64,000 nt of DNA from Pontibacter sp. G13 (lineage in GTDB: Bacteria > Bacteroidota > Bacteroidia > J057). Location: assembly GCF_031851795.1 (NCBI RefSeq), contig NZ_CP134696.1, positions 4,050,501-4,114,500 of the forward strand. The letters are read 5' to 3'. The translations under genes were made by a program, and so were the position numbers. This document shows, piece by piece, positions 8,435 to 16,720 of the stretch. Each line of letters begins with the position of its first letter. Position 1 is the stretch's first letter. The notes under the pieces were generated by a model. That model was given only the letters and a program-made list of their open reading frames with translations. It was not told the DNA's origin and did not search any database.

Positions 8435-9427
8435 TTAATTCCAGGGGAGTTGCTTTCTGGTCTGCCAATAGCGTTCAGGGGTCTCGAGAATCTCTGTCAA
8501 TACTGCTTCAGCCTGATCATCCCACTGAATGGAAAGGCTCTGGGCATTCTGGGCAAGATGCTCGGCGCGGACTGCTCCGCTGAGTACGATATCCACCCAA
8601 GGTCTCGCCAAGATCCCAGCCAGTGCCCAGGCATCCACGGAGGTTTGGTGCCGCAGTACTTCAGTATCAATGGCGGACCAGAATGCTTCAGGGTTCGGAC
8701 GATTCTTGTCAGTCAATCTGCCATTGGCGACGCCTTCTTTGATGATGACGACCCAACCCGCTTGGTGGGCGGCTTCGAGGAAATGGCCCACGGAGGTCTC
8801 CAATACATTCCAAGTGGCCTGCACACTCTGGAACAAGGGCGTACCATCCACTTCGACCTGGAGTGCCTGTTCGAGTGTTTGGTCCTGATTCGATCCAGAC
8901 AGGGACAGTCCTACCGCTACGCCTTGGGATTTCAGGTCGGCCAATGCGCTCAGAACTTCTGGACGATCGAGGACTCCACTGTCCAAGGTCGCAGAATGGA
9001 TGTGGTACATGTCCAGATGATCGCCCAATAGGGATTGCGACTCTTGAATCTGGCGCTGGAAGACGGGAAGGGTGTGGTCCTTGATTTCATGATGTTCGGC
9101 ATCGATCTTCCAGTCGGCTGTGTAGGTGTAGCCCCATTTGGAGCCAATGACCAGCTCTGATGCTCGATCTGGATATTTAGCAAGCCAAGAAGCGGTGAAC
9201 GCCTCAGCTTGACCATAGGATCTCGCCAAGTCAATGTATCTGATTCCCAACTCCCAGGCTTGATCCAGCAATTTATGTGCTTGGGATTCCATGTCGTCGA
9301 GGCCGTAGGCGAAGTTGAGATCAGCGCCATGTTCCAAGGTGATGTAGCCGGGACGCCCAGCGGCAGCGAGGCCGATTCCGAGCTTGGAAGTGGTTTTTTG
9401 GAGAGCAGGAAGAAAGATGGATTGCAT
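8435..9427 (-). CDS. Aldo/keto reductase
   Basis: 330 aa from the ATG at 9427. It is an NAD(P)H-dependent oxidoreductase with a TIM-barrel fold. The catalytic tetrad is visible: Asp 66 and Tyr 71 in YIDLARSYG, Lys 97 in GSKWGY, and His 144 in YHIHS. The open frame continues 116 codons upstream to 9775, but that extension translates repeat copy A and the msrP terminator, so it is not part of the protein. The N-terminus at 9427 begins 14 residues before the first barrel strand (SKLGIGLAAAG), as expected. The physiological substrate cannot be read from the sequence. It is monocistronic, with the nrdJ terminator shared at its 3' end. Confidence 0.9.
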   Translation of the reverse strand: MQSIFLPALQKTTSKLGIGLAAAGRPGYITLEHGADLNFAYGLDDMESQAHKLLDQAWELGIRYIDLARSYGQAEAFTASWLAKYPDRASELVIGSKWGYTYTADWKIDAEHHEIKDHTLPVFQRQIQESQSLLGDHLDMYHIHSATLDSGVLDRPEVLSALADLKSQGVAVGLSLSGSNQDQTLEQALQVEVDGTPLFQSVQATWNVLETSVGHFLEAAHQAGWVVIIKEGVANGRLTDKNRPNPEAFWSAIDTEVLRHQTSVDAWALAGILARPWVDIVLSGAVRAEHLAQNAQSLSIQWDDQAEAVLTEILETPERYWQTRKQLPWN

Positions 9428-9548
9428 GTCGTCTCTAGGGTCTGGGAGGTTGATTGGATCAAATCTCGGGGGATTTTTTGTGAATCCAAGCGCATCTCTC
9501 CAAGATTTTTGGCTTGTGGGGCAAATGAATGGGCAGCAATCATGAAGG

Positions 9549-9712
9549 GTGCGGATGGCCTGCGGAGGCGTGAAGTGGCTGTAAGGCCGACCGTAGGGAG
9601 GGTCCCGAAGCTCGCGAAGGGACCGAGCGCCAGCGGAGCCTGAAAGACACTGGCCCGGCGACCAATTTGCCAAGGAAGGAGATTCAAGCCCAGCACGCCG
9701 GGACACGCCCAA
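9549..9712 (+). repeat. Dispersed intergenic repeat, copy A (164 bp, shortened)
   Basis: Forward copy of the repeat family found four times in this window. It starts GTGCGGATGGCC, carries the central block GACCGAGCGCCAGCGGAGCC (9621-9640) and ends with CACGCCGGGACACGCCC (9694-9710). It is about 45 bp shorter than the other copies, with the missing sequence before the central block. It lies between the msrP terminator hairpin and the aldo/keto reductase promoter region. Confidence 0.85.
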
Positions 9713-9727
9713 CCCTACCAAACATGA

Positions 9728-9760
9728 AAGGGAGCAACCCCAGATGAGGACTGCTCCCTT
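9728..9760 (-). terminator. Hairpin downstream of msrP
   Basis: Perfect 9-bp stem (AAGGGAGCA, 9728-9736, with 9752-9760), 18 bases past the msrP stop on the minus strand. The T tract after it is weak. It is adjacent to the 3' end of repeat copy A. Confidence 0.6.
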
Positions 9761-9778
9761 GATAGGATATCGCATTGC

Positions 9779-10795
9779 CTACTTGTACAGGCTCGCCACA
9801 AATTCGCCGTAACCATTGAACGGCAGGGTAGGGCGGGGCTCACCATCCGGAATCATGCGCTCTTGGGCTTGAGACCAGCGTGGATGTGGTTTGGCGGGAT
9901 TGACGTTGGAAACGAACGGATATTCACTCGGCGCGATGGTGTTCCAGAAGGTCTGCGGCTGTTTGGACACAAACTCCATTTTGACGATCGACTTGATGTT
10001 TTTGTATCCATACTTCCACGGGACCACCAAGCGGACAGGCGCACCATTTTGTTTGGGCAGGGGTTTGCCGTAGATGCCCGTAGCCAGAAGTGCGACCTCA
10101 TTCATGGCTTCGTCCATACGGAGTCCCTCGTAGTAAGGCCACGGATACCAGTCCTGATTGGCGACTCCGGGCATCTGCTTGGCACTCGCAAACGAGGTGA
10201 ACTTGATGTATTTGGCCTTGTCAGTCGGCTGGAGATATTGGATGAATTTGGCGAGTGAAAATCCTGTCCAAGGCACGGCCATGGACCAGCGCTCCACGCA
10301 TCTGAAGCGATAGGTGCGCTCCTCCGTACCCATTTCCTTGATGATATCCCCAAGGTGCATCTTGCCTTTTTTTTCCACATGGCCGGCGATTTCGATCTGC
10401 CAATCGCTGGTGTCAAACTTGCCCACATACTTGTAGGCATTGTAGATGTTGCGGTCTTTGGGGCTGATGAATTCGTAGAAATTGTTGTAGTGGGTGGCGG
10501 TGTACTCCTCCGTCAAGGGGCGATCCAATGTATAGCGCTCGTTTCGCTTGGCTGGATAGAAGTTTTCTTCTCCTTCGAAATGGAAATCCGGGGCCTGTTG
10601 ATCGGGAGCGGCCATCTGCGAGGATTGGCCATCTTTGGGATTCATACAGGCGGAGAGAGTGGTCGGAAGCAGGAGAGAGCCCGCTCCGATGAGCCCCAAT
10701 TGCTTGAGGATCTGGCGGCGATCTTGATAAATCTTTTCTTCGGTAGCCTTCGGGGAAATGCGTTCCCAAGGTTTGGGGATATGAATGTTGGCCAT
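9779..10795 (-). CDS. msrP: MsrP/YedY-like molybdopterin-dependent oxidoreductase
   Basis: 338 aa. The N-terminus has a Tat-type signal: twin arginine at 26-27 in DRRQILKQLG, then a hydrophobic stretch ending in LSAC at 47-50. The export region could also be a lipobox. The molybdenum-ligating Cys is 166 in YRFRCVERWSMAVPW, the SUOX-fold signature. In proteobacteria MsrP repairs oxidised methionine residues in periplasmic proteins with the haem membrane protein MsrQ. No msrQ neighbour is present, so the electron donor here is unknown. Length and motif order match MsrP. It may form an operon with the upstream gene at 10970-12136, although a hairpin lies between them. Confidence 0.9.
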   Translation of the reverse strand: MANIHIPKPWERISPKATEEKIYQDRRQILKQLGLIGAGSLLLPTTLSACMNPKDGQSSQMAAPDQQAPDFHFEGEENFYPAKRNERYTLDRPLTEEYTATHYNNFYEFISPKDRNIYNAYKYVGKFDTSDWQIEIAGHVEKKGKMHLGDIIKEMGTEERTYRFRCVERWSMAVPWTGFSLAKFIQYLQPTDKAKYIKFTSFASAKQMPGVANQDWYPWPYYEGLRMDEAMNEVALLATGIYGKPLPKQNGAPVRLVVPWKYGYKNIKSIVKMEFVSKQPQTFWNTIAPSEYPFVSNVNPAKPHPRWSQAQERMIPDGEPRPTLPFNGYGEFVASLYK

Positions 10796-10905
10796 GAACT
10801 TGGAGGTTAGGGTCTATGGTAGGGACTGCCCAGTGAGCGCTTGCTGACGATCTCCTGAATTTCGAGAAATCAGCAGCAAGGGTCAATAGGCAACTCCACC
10901 CTATG

Positions 10906-10942
10906 AAAATGCCTGAAATTCTGCGAATTGATTGTCAGGCAT
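10906..10942 (-). terminator. Terminator after the secreted propeller-like gene
   Basis: Perfect 8-bp stem (ATGCCTGA 10909-10916 with TCAGGCAT 10935-10942) followed by a short T run on the minus strand. It lies 28 bases past the stop at 10970. Confidence 0.6.
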
Positions 10943-10969
10943 CCAACATTCTTCCCTAAAAAGGGGGCA

Positions 10970-12136
10970 TTATTTGGCTTCTGCTGCGAATACCCGGGTA
11001 TTGGACTCCACCGAACCGGTTCCAAGGAGCAAGGTATCTTGAAGCGTCGTCATACTGCGAATGCTGATTTCGCCTTCGATTCCTTCAAACCCTTCAGTCG
11101 TTTCTGCAGACCAAGCGGTACCATCTCCGGAAGAGTAGAGGTCAAATGTACCCGTGCTGTAAATCGGTGAACGATCGAGTGTTCCGAGATAGATTCTGCC
11201 TCCAAACACCTGCAATGACAATCCGAATGTATTCCCTTCGTCTGAGATGCCTTCTTTGGCTACTTGAGTGAATGCAGTTCCATCCAATGATCGAAAGACC
11301 GAACAGCCTTTGCGGATATTAAAGGTACTGAGGTACAATCCTCCTGAGAATTCCTCCATGTCCAAAATGCCCATCTCCCCATCGAATGAATTTCCCTTGC
11401 TCAAGACAGGCGTGAACGCGCTTCCATCTATCGAGGTGTACAGGTAAAAGCCTTCCAAGTAATTGGTGGTCCCCACATAGAGCTTGCTCCCGTATTCGAT
11501 CATGGCCGAGATACTCACATTGCGCAAATTGTCCACTCCAGCGCTCGCAACTTGTGACCAACTGGTGCCATTGGCGCTTTTCCAGATTTCAGCGCCATCA
11601 GTCCGATTCTCGGTGGCCACGTACAATTCTCCGCCAAATTCGATCATCGCGACGCCAGCGAGATTGTGGGTATTGCCAAAGCCACCTGACGATACCGTGG
11701 TCCAAGTCGTTCCATCTGTCGATTTCCAGATCTCGCATCCATCTGTAGGATTTTGGGTAGCGGCATACAAGGCCCCTTGAAATTCCAGCAAAACCCGCAC
11801 GCCCTCATTGGTAGCAGAGGTCAATCCGCTTTCGGCTACCCTGAGCCAGTTGGGATTTCCGGGGCGATACTTGAGGATTTGACCTCCCTTGGAATCTGCG
11901 GAGATCCCATTGAACCATGCTGAGAGGCCACTTTCCGAATCCGTCCAATTGCCTATCCCTGCATAAATCTCCCCATTGAACTCGGTCATGGTCCACACAA
12001 ACTGGTTGGTGGGAAAGGCAAATCCATCTCTGGATACTTGCTGGATATTGTCCAATGTGGTGGTAGAGGTGATCGTCTGCGAAAAAGCAGGGAAAGCAAG
12101 AAGCAGGATCGATAGGATCGGCAGAATTCTGTGCAT
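10970..12136 (-). CDS. Secreted beta-propeller-like repeat protein
   Basis: 388 aa from ATG 12136. That start is chosen because it directly precedes a clean signal peptide, MHRILPILSILLLAFPAFSQ. The 17 codons upstream add nothing. The mature protein consists of about seven repeats of roughly 45-55 residues. Each has a pattern like F-G-G-x-L-Y-V-G/A-T followed by a Trp-rich W-K-S-x-D-G-T-x-W segment, as in BNR/sialidase-type or kelch-like propellers. The protein is presumably periplasmic or exported; I see no type IX sorting domain at its end. No enzymatic motif was recognised, so the function is unknown. Confidence 0.8.
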   Translation of the reverse strand: MHRILPILSILLLAFPAFSQTITSTTTLDNIQQVSRDGFAFPTNQFVWTMTEFNGEIYAGIGNWTDSESGLSAWFNGISADSKGGQILKYRPGNPNWLRVAESGLTSATNEGVRVLLEFQGALYAATQNPTDGCEIWKSTDGTTWTTVSSGGFGNTHNLAGVAMIEFGGELYVATENRTDGAEIWKSANGTSWSQVASAGVDNLRNVSISAMIEYGSKLYVGTTNYLEGFYLYTSIDGSAFTPVLSKGNSFDGEMGILDMEEFSGGLYLSTFNIRKGCSVFRSLDGTAFTQVAKEGISDEGNTFGLSLQVFGGRIYLGTLDRSPIYSTGTFDLYSSGDGTAWSAETTEGFEGIEGEISIRSMTTLQDTLLLGTGSVESNTRVFAAEAK

Positions 12137-12253
12137 GCTGGTCTCTTGAGGGTTCTGAAACAGCTGAAGAAACCTATTTGCCAATAGAATGTGAAGGTTG
12201 AAAGTATCGGAACGCTACCTGTGTAATGAAAGCGCAAAAAAGATGTCTAATCC

Positions 12254-13672
12254 TCAATTGTGGTCGAATGCGGGAACTTTCCTCACTTCCTTGGGATTGT
12301 TTTTGACGTATTGGTGGATGATCCGCTGGTCATCTGGCGCTTCGACTTTGGGCGAAATGCAGTCGATCATTTCCTCCCAGTGGCCCATGTTTTCAGCTTC
12401 CATGTATCCATATCCACGGTATTTGCCGAGATTGATCCAGACCAGCGAGCGCTCTGCTTCATTTCGTCCTGCGCCGATGATGAGGTAGCTTTCCTTCTTG
12501 TGGGAGCCTCTGCTCAGGAGGTTGAGTACATCCATGGCCCGCTCGTTGTAATCTTCTGCAGATTCGGATTCTGAACAGGCGCCTTTACAGATGTGAAGCT
12601 GACGATGGAAGCAAGGGCCACTCCCGCGCTCAGCCCCGTATTTTTTGGGACAGAGTTCATGCTTCCTGCCCATTCGATCGAGTACCCCTTCCGCCTGACT
12701 ACGGGTGGAAAACCCTGCCAATGGAGCCTGCAATTCATCGTATTTATCCACTGAAAAATTCAGATAGCCTTTCTTGTCGGTGTGTTGATAGACGGCGAAT
12801 TTGAACTGGGTGCGTCTCTGGGCACGGTTGTAGGCAGGTTGGTGGCGTTTGATTTCCTCATTTTCCAGCAAGAGCGCCACGAGTTCGCTACCCGTTTCCT
12901 CAAACCCAATCTTGTGAATCTGGCTGAACATGTTGAGGGTTCGCTTGAGTTTGTGTGCTCCTTGAAAGTGAGAAATGACCCGCTTGCGAATGTTGGTACT
13001 TTTGCCGACATACAGCATTTCCCCATCTGGCCCATAGAAATAGTACACACCTACTGTCCTTGGAAGGGCGTCGATATCTTCTCTAGTGATGCCGGGCGGG
13101 ATCTTAATATTGGCGATTTCTACATCCACCAACTTGAAATTCCCCGCTTCATGGGTGGTATTCAGCAGTAGTTTCAGCAGCTTGGTTGTGGCTTCTGCAT
13201 CTCCCATGGCCCTATGAGGTGCGCTATTGGTGATTTCTAGATGCTTACAGAGGTTCTTGAGGCTATAGGATTTCAGTCCCGGTAACACCTTTCTGGCGAA
13301 TTGCACGGTGCAGAGTTGCTTGCGGGTATAAGGATAGCCCAAGCTCCGAAATTCTCGTTGGATGAATCCATAGTCAAATCTCGCATTGTGCGCCACAAAA
13401 ACCGCCCCTTCGGTGATCTCCACGATCTGCTTGGCCACCTCATAAAATGGCGGTGCAGAAGCGACCATACCATTGTCGATGCCCGTGATGCCCGTGATAA
13501 AATCAGGGATAGGCATGCCCGGATTGACGAGTGAGGTGAATTCATCGATGACCTCCATGTTTTCCACCAACACAATTGCCACCTCGATGATGCGATCCCG
13601 CTTGGGGTTTCCACCAGTCGTTTCTAGGTCGATGACAGCATATCGTTGGGGCTTAGCCTGCATGAATGGCAA
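12254..13672 (-). CDS. DEDDh 3'-5' exonuclease fused to a GIY-YIG nuclease domain
   Basis: 472 aa. The N-terminal domain (about residues 10-180) is DnaQ-like with all DEDDh motifs visible: IDLETTGG (Asp, Glu), HNARFD (Asp) and HRAMGDAEAT (His, Asp). A GIY-YIG domain follows at about residues 205-290 (GVYYFYGPDGEMLYVGKST, then R-K-R), like the UvrC/Cho N-terminus. The C-terminal region, including CPKKYGAERGSGPCF, is seen in other members of this fusion family. The architecture suggests a DNA repair nuclease that incises and trims, but its pathway is not established by sequence alone. Start: the first Met is used; Met 4 is possible. Confidence 0.92.
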   Translation of the reverse strand: MPFMQAKPQRYAVIDLETTGGNPKRDRIIEVAIVLVENMEVIDEFTSLVNPGMPIPDFITGITGIDNGMVASAPPFYEVAKQIVEITEGAVFVAHNARFDYGFIQREFRSLGYPYTRKQLCTVQFARKVLPGLKSYSLKNLCKHLEITNSAPHRAMGDAEATTKLLKLLLNTTHEAGNFKLVDVEIANIKIPPGITREDIDALPRTVGVYYFYGPDGEMLYVGKSTNIRKRVISHFQGAHKLKRTLNMFSQIHKIGFEETGSELVALLLENEEIKRHQPAYNRAQRRTQFKFAVYQHTDKKGYLNFSVDKYDELQAPLAGFSTRSQAEGVLDRMGRKHELCPKKYGAERGSGPCFHRQLHICKGACSESESAEDYNERAMDVLNLLSRGSHKKESYLIIGAGRNEAERSLVWINLGKYRGYGYMEAENMGHWEEMIDCISPKVEAPDDQRIIHQYVKNNPKEVRKVPAFDHN

Positions 13673-13792
13673 TGGATTTAGGGGAGAAGTAGTCAGAATG
13701 GAATGACAATGATATTAGCAATATACCGATCGCCCAAAAAATAATCAGGGCAATAGCTAAAAAAAATGGGGAGCAAGGTCTTGGCTTGGGGG

Positions 13793-14003
13793 GAGGGCGT
13801 ATCCGGGCGTGCTTGAGAAGAGGCGCGTTCTTGGCCAATGGATCGCCCGGTCGCTCCCTTCCGGTCTACGCTGGCGCTTCGGTCGGTGAGGAATGAATCG
13901 CCCAGCATGAGGTCTACGCTAGTCGTATCCTACGGTGAGTATTGAATGGGAGCTCCCACCGACTGCACCTGCAGGCAGCTTACGCCGCACGAGCCAGCCG
14001 CAC
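13793..14003 (-). repeat. Dispersed intergenic repeat, copy B (211 bp)
   Basis: Reverse-orientation copy. On the minus strand it starts GTGCGGCTGGCTCGTGCGGC at 14003 and has the central block CCGACCGAAGCGCCAGCG (13869-13886). It ends GCACGCCCGGATACGCCC (13795-13812). It contains a short internal duplication (GTCTACGCT at 13864-13872 and 13912-13920). Its start abuts the T tract of the ndk terminator directly. It is the most diverged of the four copies. Confidence 0.8.
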
Positions 14004-14036
14004 AAAAAAATAGGGCCTCTCCGAAGAGAAAGCCCT
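14004..14036 (-). terminator. Intrinsic terminator of ndk
   Basis: Minus-strand stem AGGGC-TTT-CTC / GAG-AGGCCCT with a TTCG-type loop followed by seven T. It lies 30 bases past the ndk stop and is immediately followed by repeat copy B. Confidence 0.85.
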
Positions 14037-14066
14037 TATTTGTCTGTACGAAGTGAGCAGGTCTCA

Positions 14067-14486
14067 CTAGAACATTTCCAACTCGGAGAAGAAGTATCCC
14101 GCCTCGCGCAATGCATTTTCGTCGGAGTCAGATCCGTGGATAGCATTGGCTTCGATGGACTTGGCGTACAAGTTGCGGATGGTTCCTTCAGCAGCATCGG
14201 CAGGATTGGTTGCGCCGATCAAAGTACGGAAGTCTGCTACCGCATTGTCTTTTTCCAATACCATCGGTACACAAGGTCCGCTGGTCATGAAAGATACCAA
14301 GTCGTTGAAGAATGGACGCTCTTTGTGAACTTCGTAGAATCCACCGGCCTCACGGTCATTCATGTGGATCATCTTCATGGCTTTCACTTTGTAGCCGGCG
14401 GAGATGATGTGATCAATGATTTTTCCAGTATGCCCGTTAGCAACTGCGTCAGGCTTGATGATGGTCAGGGTGATGTTACCACTCAT
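14067..14486 (-). CDS. ndk: Nucleoside diphosphate kinase
   Basis: 139 aa, normal family length. It transfers the gamma phosphate between nucleoside tri- and diphosphates through a phosphohistidine. The catalytic His is 117 in NAIHGSDS, and the N-terminal TIIKPDAV motif binds substrate. The gene is monocistronic, with two promoter-like elements upstream and a terminator downstream. It is divergent from nrnA, another nucleotide-metabolism gene. Confidence 0.98.
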   Translation of the reverse strand: MSGNITLTIIKPDAVANGHTGKIIDHIISAGYKVKAMKMIHMNDREAGGFYEVHKERPFFNDLVSFMTSGPCVPMVLEKDNAVADFRTLIGATNPADAAEGTIRNLYAKSIEANAIHGSDSDENALREAGYFFSELEMF

Positions 14487-14527
14487 TAGTATGCTGATTA
14501 TGATGGGTTTGTGCGAGAAACGCGGCG

Positions 14528-14558
14528 CAAACTTAGGTCACGGCCACAGATTAAGCAA
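14528..14558 (-). promoter_or_regulatory. Proximal ndk promoter (P1)
   Basis: On the minus strand TTG (14558-14556) is followed by 20 bases and TAAGTTTG (14535-14528), fitting the Bacteroidota TTG-N17-23-TAnnTTTG pattern. The predicted leader before the ndk ATG is about 36 bases. Confidence 0.6.
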
Positions 14559-14590
14559 TTTTATGATGTTAATTTCAATTTGTATTTTCG

Positions 14591-14620
14591 CAAACTTACA
14601 GGGCTGTGCTGGTAATCAAA
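14591..14620 (-). promoter_or_regulatory. Distal ndk promoter (P2)
   Basis: On the minus strand TTTG (14620-14617), 18 bases, then TAAGTTTG (14598-14591): a full match to the Bacteroidota promoter consensus and the same -7 octamer as P1, 63 bases further upstream. Confidence 0.6.
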
Positions 14621-14690
14621 GAATTGTAAAATCCTGAATACAACCCTCACGGGCAATTTTTGGGCCAGCCATGACATTCCACCACATATA

Positions 14691-14698
14691 TACATTTG
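14691..14698 (+). promoter_or_regulatory. -7-like element upstream of nrnA
   Basis: TACATTTG matches TAnnTTTG but has no TTG at the right distance. If used, transcription would begin almost at the nrnA ATG (14709), giving a nearly leaderless mRNA. Confidence 0.35.
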
Positions 14699-14708
14699 CG
14701 ATAGGTTA

Positions 14709-15716
14709 ATGAAGGACACGGTAGCATTAAAGGAGCTTTTGGCCACGCCAAAACGCATTGCGATCACGACGCACCAAAAGCCTGATGGAGACGCCATGGG
14801 ATCATCCTTGGCCATGTTCCACTTTCTCAAGAAGTTGGGACACACTGTCAAGGTAGTGGCCCCTACGGATTATCCCGATTTCCTCAAATGGTTGCCCGGA
14901 AATTCCGAAGTTGTCGTTGGGCCAGATGATATCGACATGGCCAAATGGACATTCGAAGGAGCAGACATCATCTTCTGTCTAGATTTCAATGCACTCAAGC
15001 GTCTCCAAGATTTCGAGCACGCAGTCATGGATTCTATGGCCACCAAGGTGATGATCGATCACCACATGGAGCCGGAAGATTTTGCTGATTTGGTATTCTG
15101 GGACGACAAGGCCTCTTCCGCTGCGGAAATGGTCTACCGCGTCATCGAAGATCTCGGCGAATTAGACAAATTGGATCTGGCCATGGCCGAGTGTATCTAC
15201 ACAGGGGTGATGACCGATACGGGTTCATTCCGCTTCACCAACACTTCCCCTGCCGTTCACCGGATGGTGGCGCACCTGATGGAATTGGGCGTGGACGTCA
15301 ACAAGGCCTATGATGAGGTATTCTGCAACTCCAGCCCTGAGCGATTCCGATTCATTGGATACTGCCTCAACAACTGCCTCCATGTCCTACCCGAATTGAA
15401 TACTGCCTATATCAAGGTGGACCGCGAAGTATTCCGAAAGTTCAATATTCGATCCGGCGATACCGAAGGACTCGTCAATTATGCCCTGAACATGAAGGGA
15501 ATCTATTTGGGCGTGTTGTTTACCGTGCAAGATGACCTCGTCAAGATGAGTTTCCGCAGCCGCGGCCATGTATCCGCCAGCGAATTTGCCGGCAATTTTG
15601 ATGGTGGTGGTCACTTCTATGCTGCCGGAGGGCGGAGCAAAGACACCTTGGAGAACACAGAAAAGAGATTTTTGGAACTTCTTGAGGCAAAAAAGACCGA
15701 ACTGGTTGCCTCTTGA
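14709..15716 (+). CDS. nrnA: Bifunctional oligoribonuclease / PAP phosphatase, DHH-DHHA1 family (NrnA)
   Basis: 335 aa. NrnA degrades short RNA oligonucleotides and removes the 3' phosphate from pAp. DHH-family motifs in order are THQKPDGDAMGSS (metal-binding, near residue 22), CLDFN (about 92) and the family-naming DHH in VMIDHHMEPEDF (about 118). The DHHA1 end has FAGNFDGGGHFYAAGG (about residues 296-312) for nucleotide binding. Length and motif order are standard. Confidence 0.95.
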   Translation: MKDTVALKELLATPKRIAITTHQKPDGDAMGSSLAMFHFLKKLGHTVKVVAPTDYPDFLKWLPGNSEVVVGPDDIDMAKWTFEGADIIFCLDFNALKRLQDFEHAVMDSMATKVMIDHHMEPEDFADLVFWDDKASSAAEMVYRVIEDLGELDKLDLAMAECIYTGVMTDTGSFRFTNTSPAVHRMVAHLMELGVDVNKAYDEVFCNSSPERFRFIGYCLNNCLHVLPELNTAYIKVDREVFRKFNIRSGDTEGLVNYALNMKGIYLGVLFTVQDDLVKMSFRSRGHVSASEFAGNFDGGGHFYAAGGRSKDTLENTEKRFLELLEAKKTELVAS

Positions 15717-15877
15717 TGATTATCTTCGTTATGGGGTTGGAGTATAGATTCAACCCCTACATGGAATCTGTCTGATTGTCGAGGATTTGGTGAATGGGAT
15801 GATACAAGAGCCCCAATCAGATGCATGCCGTGAAAGGTACGACTCGCTAAGATTGTCGATCCTAACCCCTATCCGGA

Positions 15878-16633
15878 ATGATGTTTCGCCTGACCATTAC
15901 CTCAATTATCCTCCTGAGTCTTTGGGCGCAGCTTGGAATTGCACAAAATCAATCCAAGGAAGATCCCACAATTGCTGGAGGCATAGAGATCCATGCAGCT
16001 TTTTCTCCACATGGTTATGGATTTGGAGGGAGCTACCTCACAGGTCCCAATGAGCGCCAGACGATCTGGGGCTTGGATGTCTTTCAAGTGAAAGATCCCC
16101 GTGAAGTACGATTGTCTCCCAAAAAAGAAACCAATATTGGTGGCTACACTTTTGGGAAAACGCACAAAATGTGGGTGATTAATCCATCCGTTGGACGTGT
16201 TTGGGATTTGGCTACTAGAAGCCATCTCAACCTGCTCAATCTCCGGTTGGGCGTCAAAGGAGGTCCCGCGATTGGATTGCTCAATCCTTATTATGTCCAA
16301 GTATTGGATAGCCGCACGGGAGAGGAGACCATCGAAGCCTTTGACCCAGAGCGACACAATGCCTCTAATATTCGGGGGCAGGCTAGGACTTTTCAGGGTG
16401 CTTTTGATCCGACATTCAGAGTGGGCTTGAGCGTGAAAGGCTTTGCTTGGGTGGATTTTTCCAGCTCCGATCTATTCATCAATGGCATGATGTTGGGGAT
16501 TCAAGCGGATGTATTCCCTCAGCAGGTTCCGCTTCTTGCCGAAACCTCCCAAATCGATAACCGTAGGGCTTTTGTTACAGCAGTGTTGGGATTCATGATC
16601 GGGAGCCGTTGGAGCTCGAGAGACGACTTCTAG
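15878..16633 (+). CDS. Secreted or outer-membrane protein of unknown function
   Basis: 251 aa with a signal peptide (residues 1-22, ending IAQ-NQ). The mature part alternates aromatic and glycine-rich strands (FGGSYLTG, GGPAIGLLNPYYVQ, LGIQADVFP), suggesting a small beta-barrel or barrel-like outer-membrane protein. The last segment, AVLGFMIGSRW, could be a final strand. I do not recognise the family. Two Met codons are adjacent at the start (15878 and 15881). It lies between nrnA and lipA with 161- and 87-bp gaps and is probably transcribed alone. Confidence 0.75.
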   Translation: MMFRLTITSIILLSLWAQLGIAQNQSKEDPTIAGGIEIHAAFSPHGYGFGGSYLTGPNERQTIWGLDVFQVKDPREVRLSPKKETNIGGYTFGKTHKMWVINPSVGRVWDLATRSHLNLLNLRLGVKGGPAIGLLNPYYVQVLDSRTGEETIEAFDPERHNASNIRGQARTFQGAFDPTFRVGLSVKGFAWVDFSSSDLFINGMMLGIQADVFPQQVPLLAETSQIDNRRAFVTAVLGFMIGSRWSSRDDF

Positions 16634-16664
16634 TCCAGATCATGATTCCTAGTTGAGCAATCAC

Positions 16665-16705
16665 TATCTTTGTAGGACTTCCCGCCAAAGCATGAAGGCT
16701 TTGGC
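16665..16705 (+). promoter_or_regulatory. -7 element and leader hairpin upstream of lipA
   Basis: TATCTTTG (16665-16672) matches the TAnnTTTG element, without a clear -33 box. The predicted mRNA would carry a perfect 8-bp hairpin (GCCAAAGC 16684-16691 with GCTTTGGC 16698-16705), 16 bases before the lipA ATG, close enough to affect ribosome access. Confidence 0.45.
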
Positions 16706-16720
16706 CTAAAGCACGATGAT

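Noticed and set aside
13653-13838. Short minus-strand frame with a hydrophobic helix overlapping the exonuclease start and repeat B
   Set aside because: It starts with TTG inside the repeat, has no ATG, and overlaps the start of a solid gene; hydrophobicity comes from AT-rich sequence.
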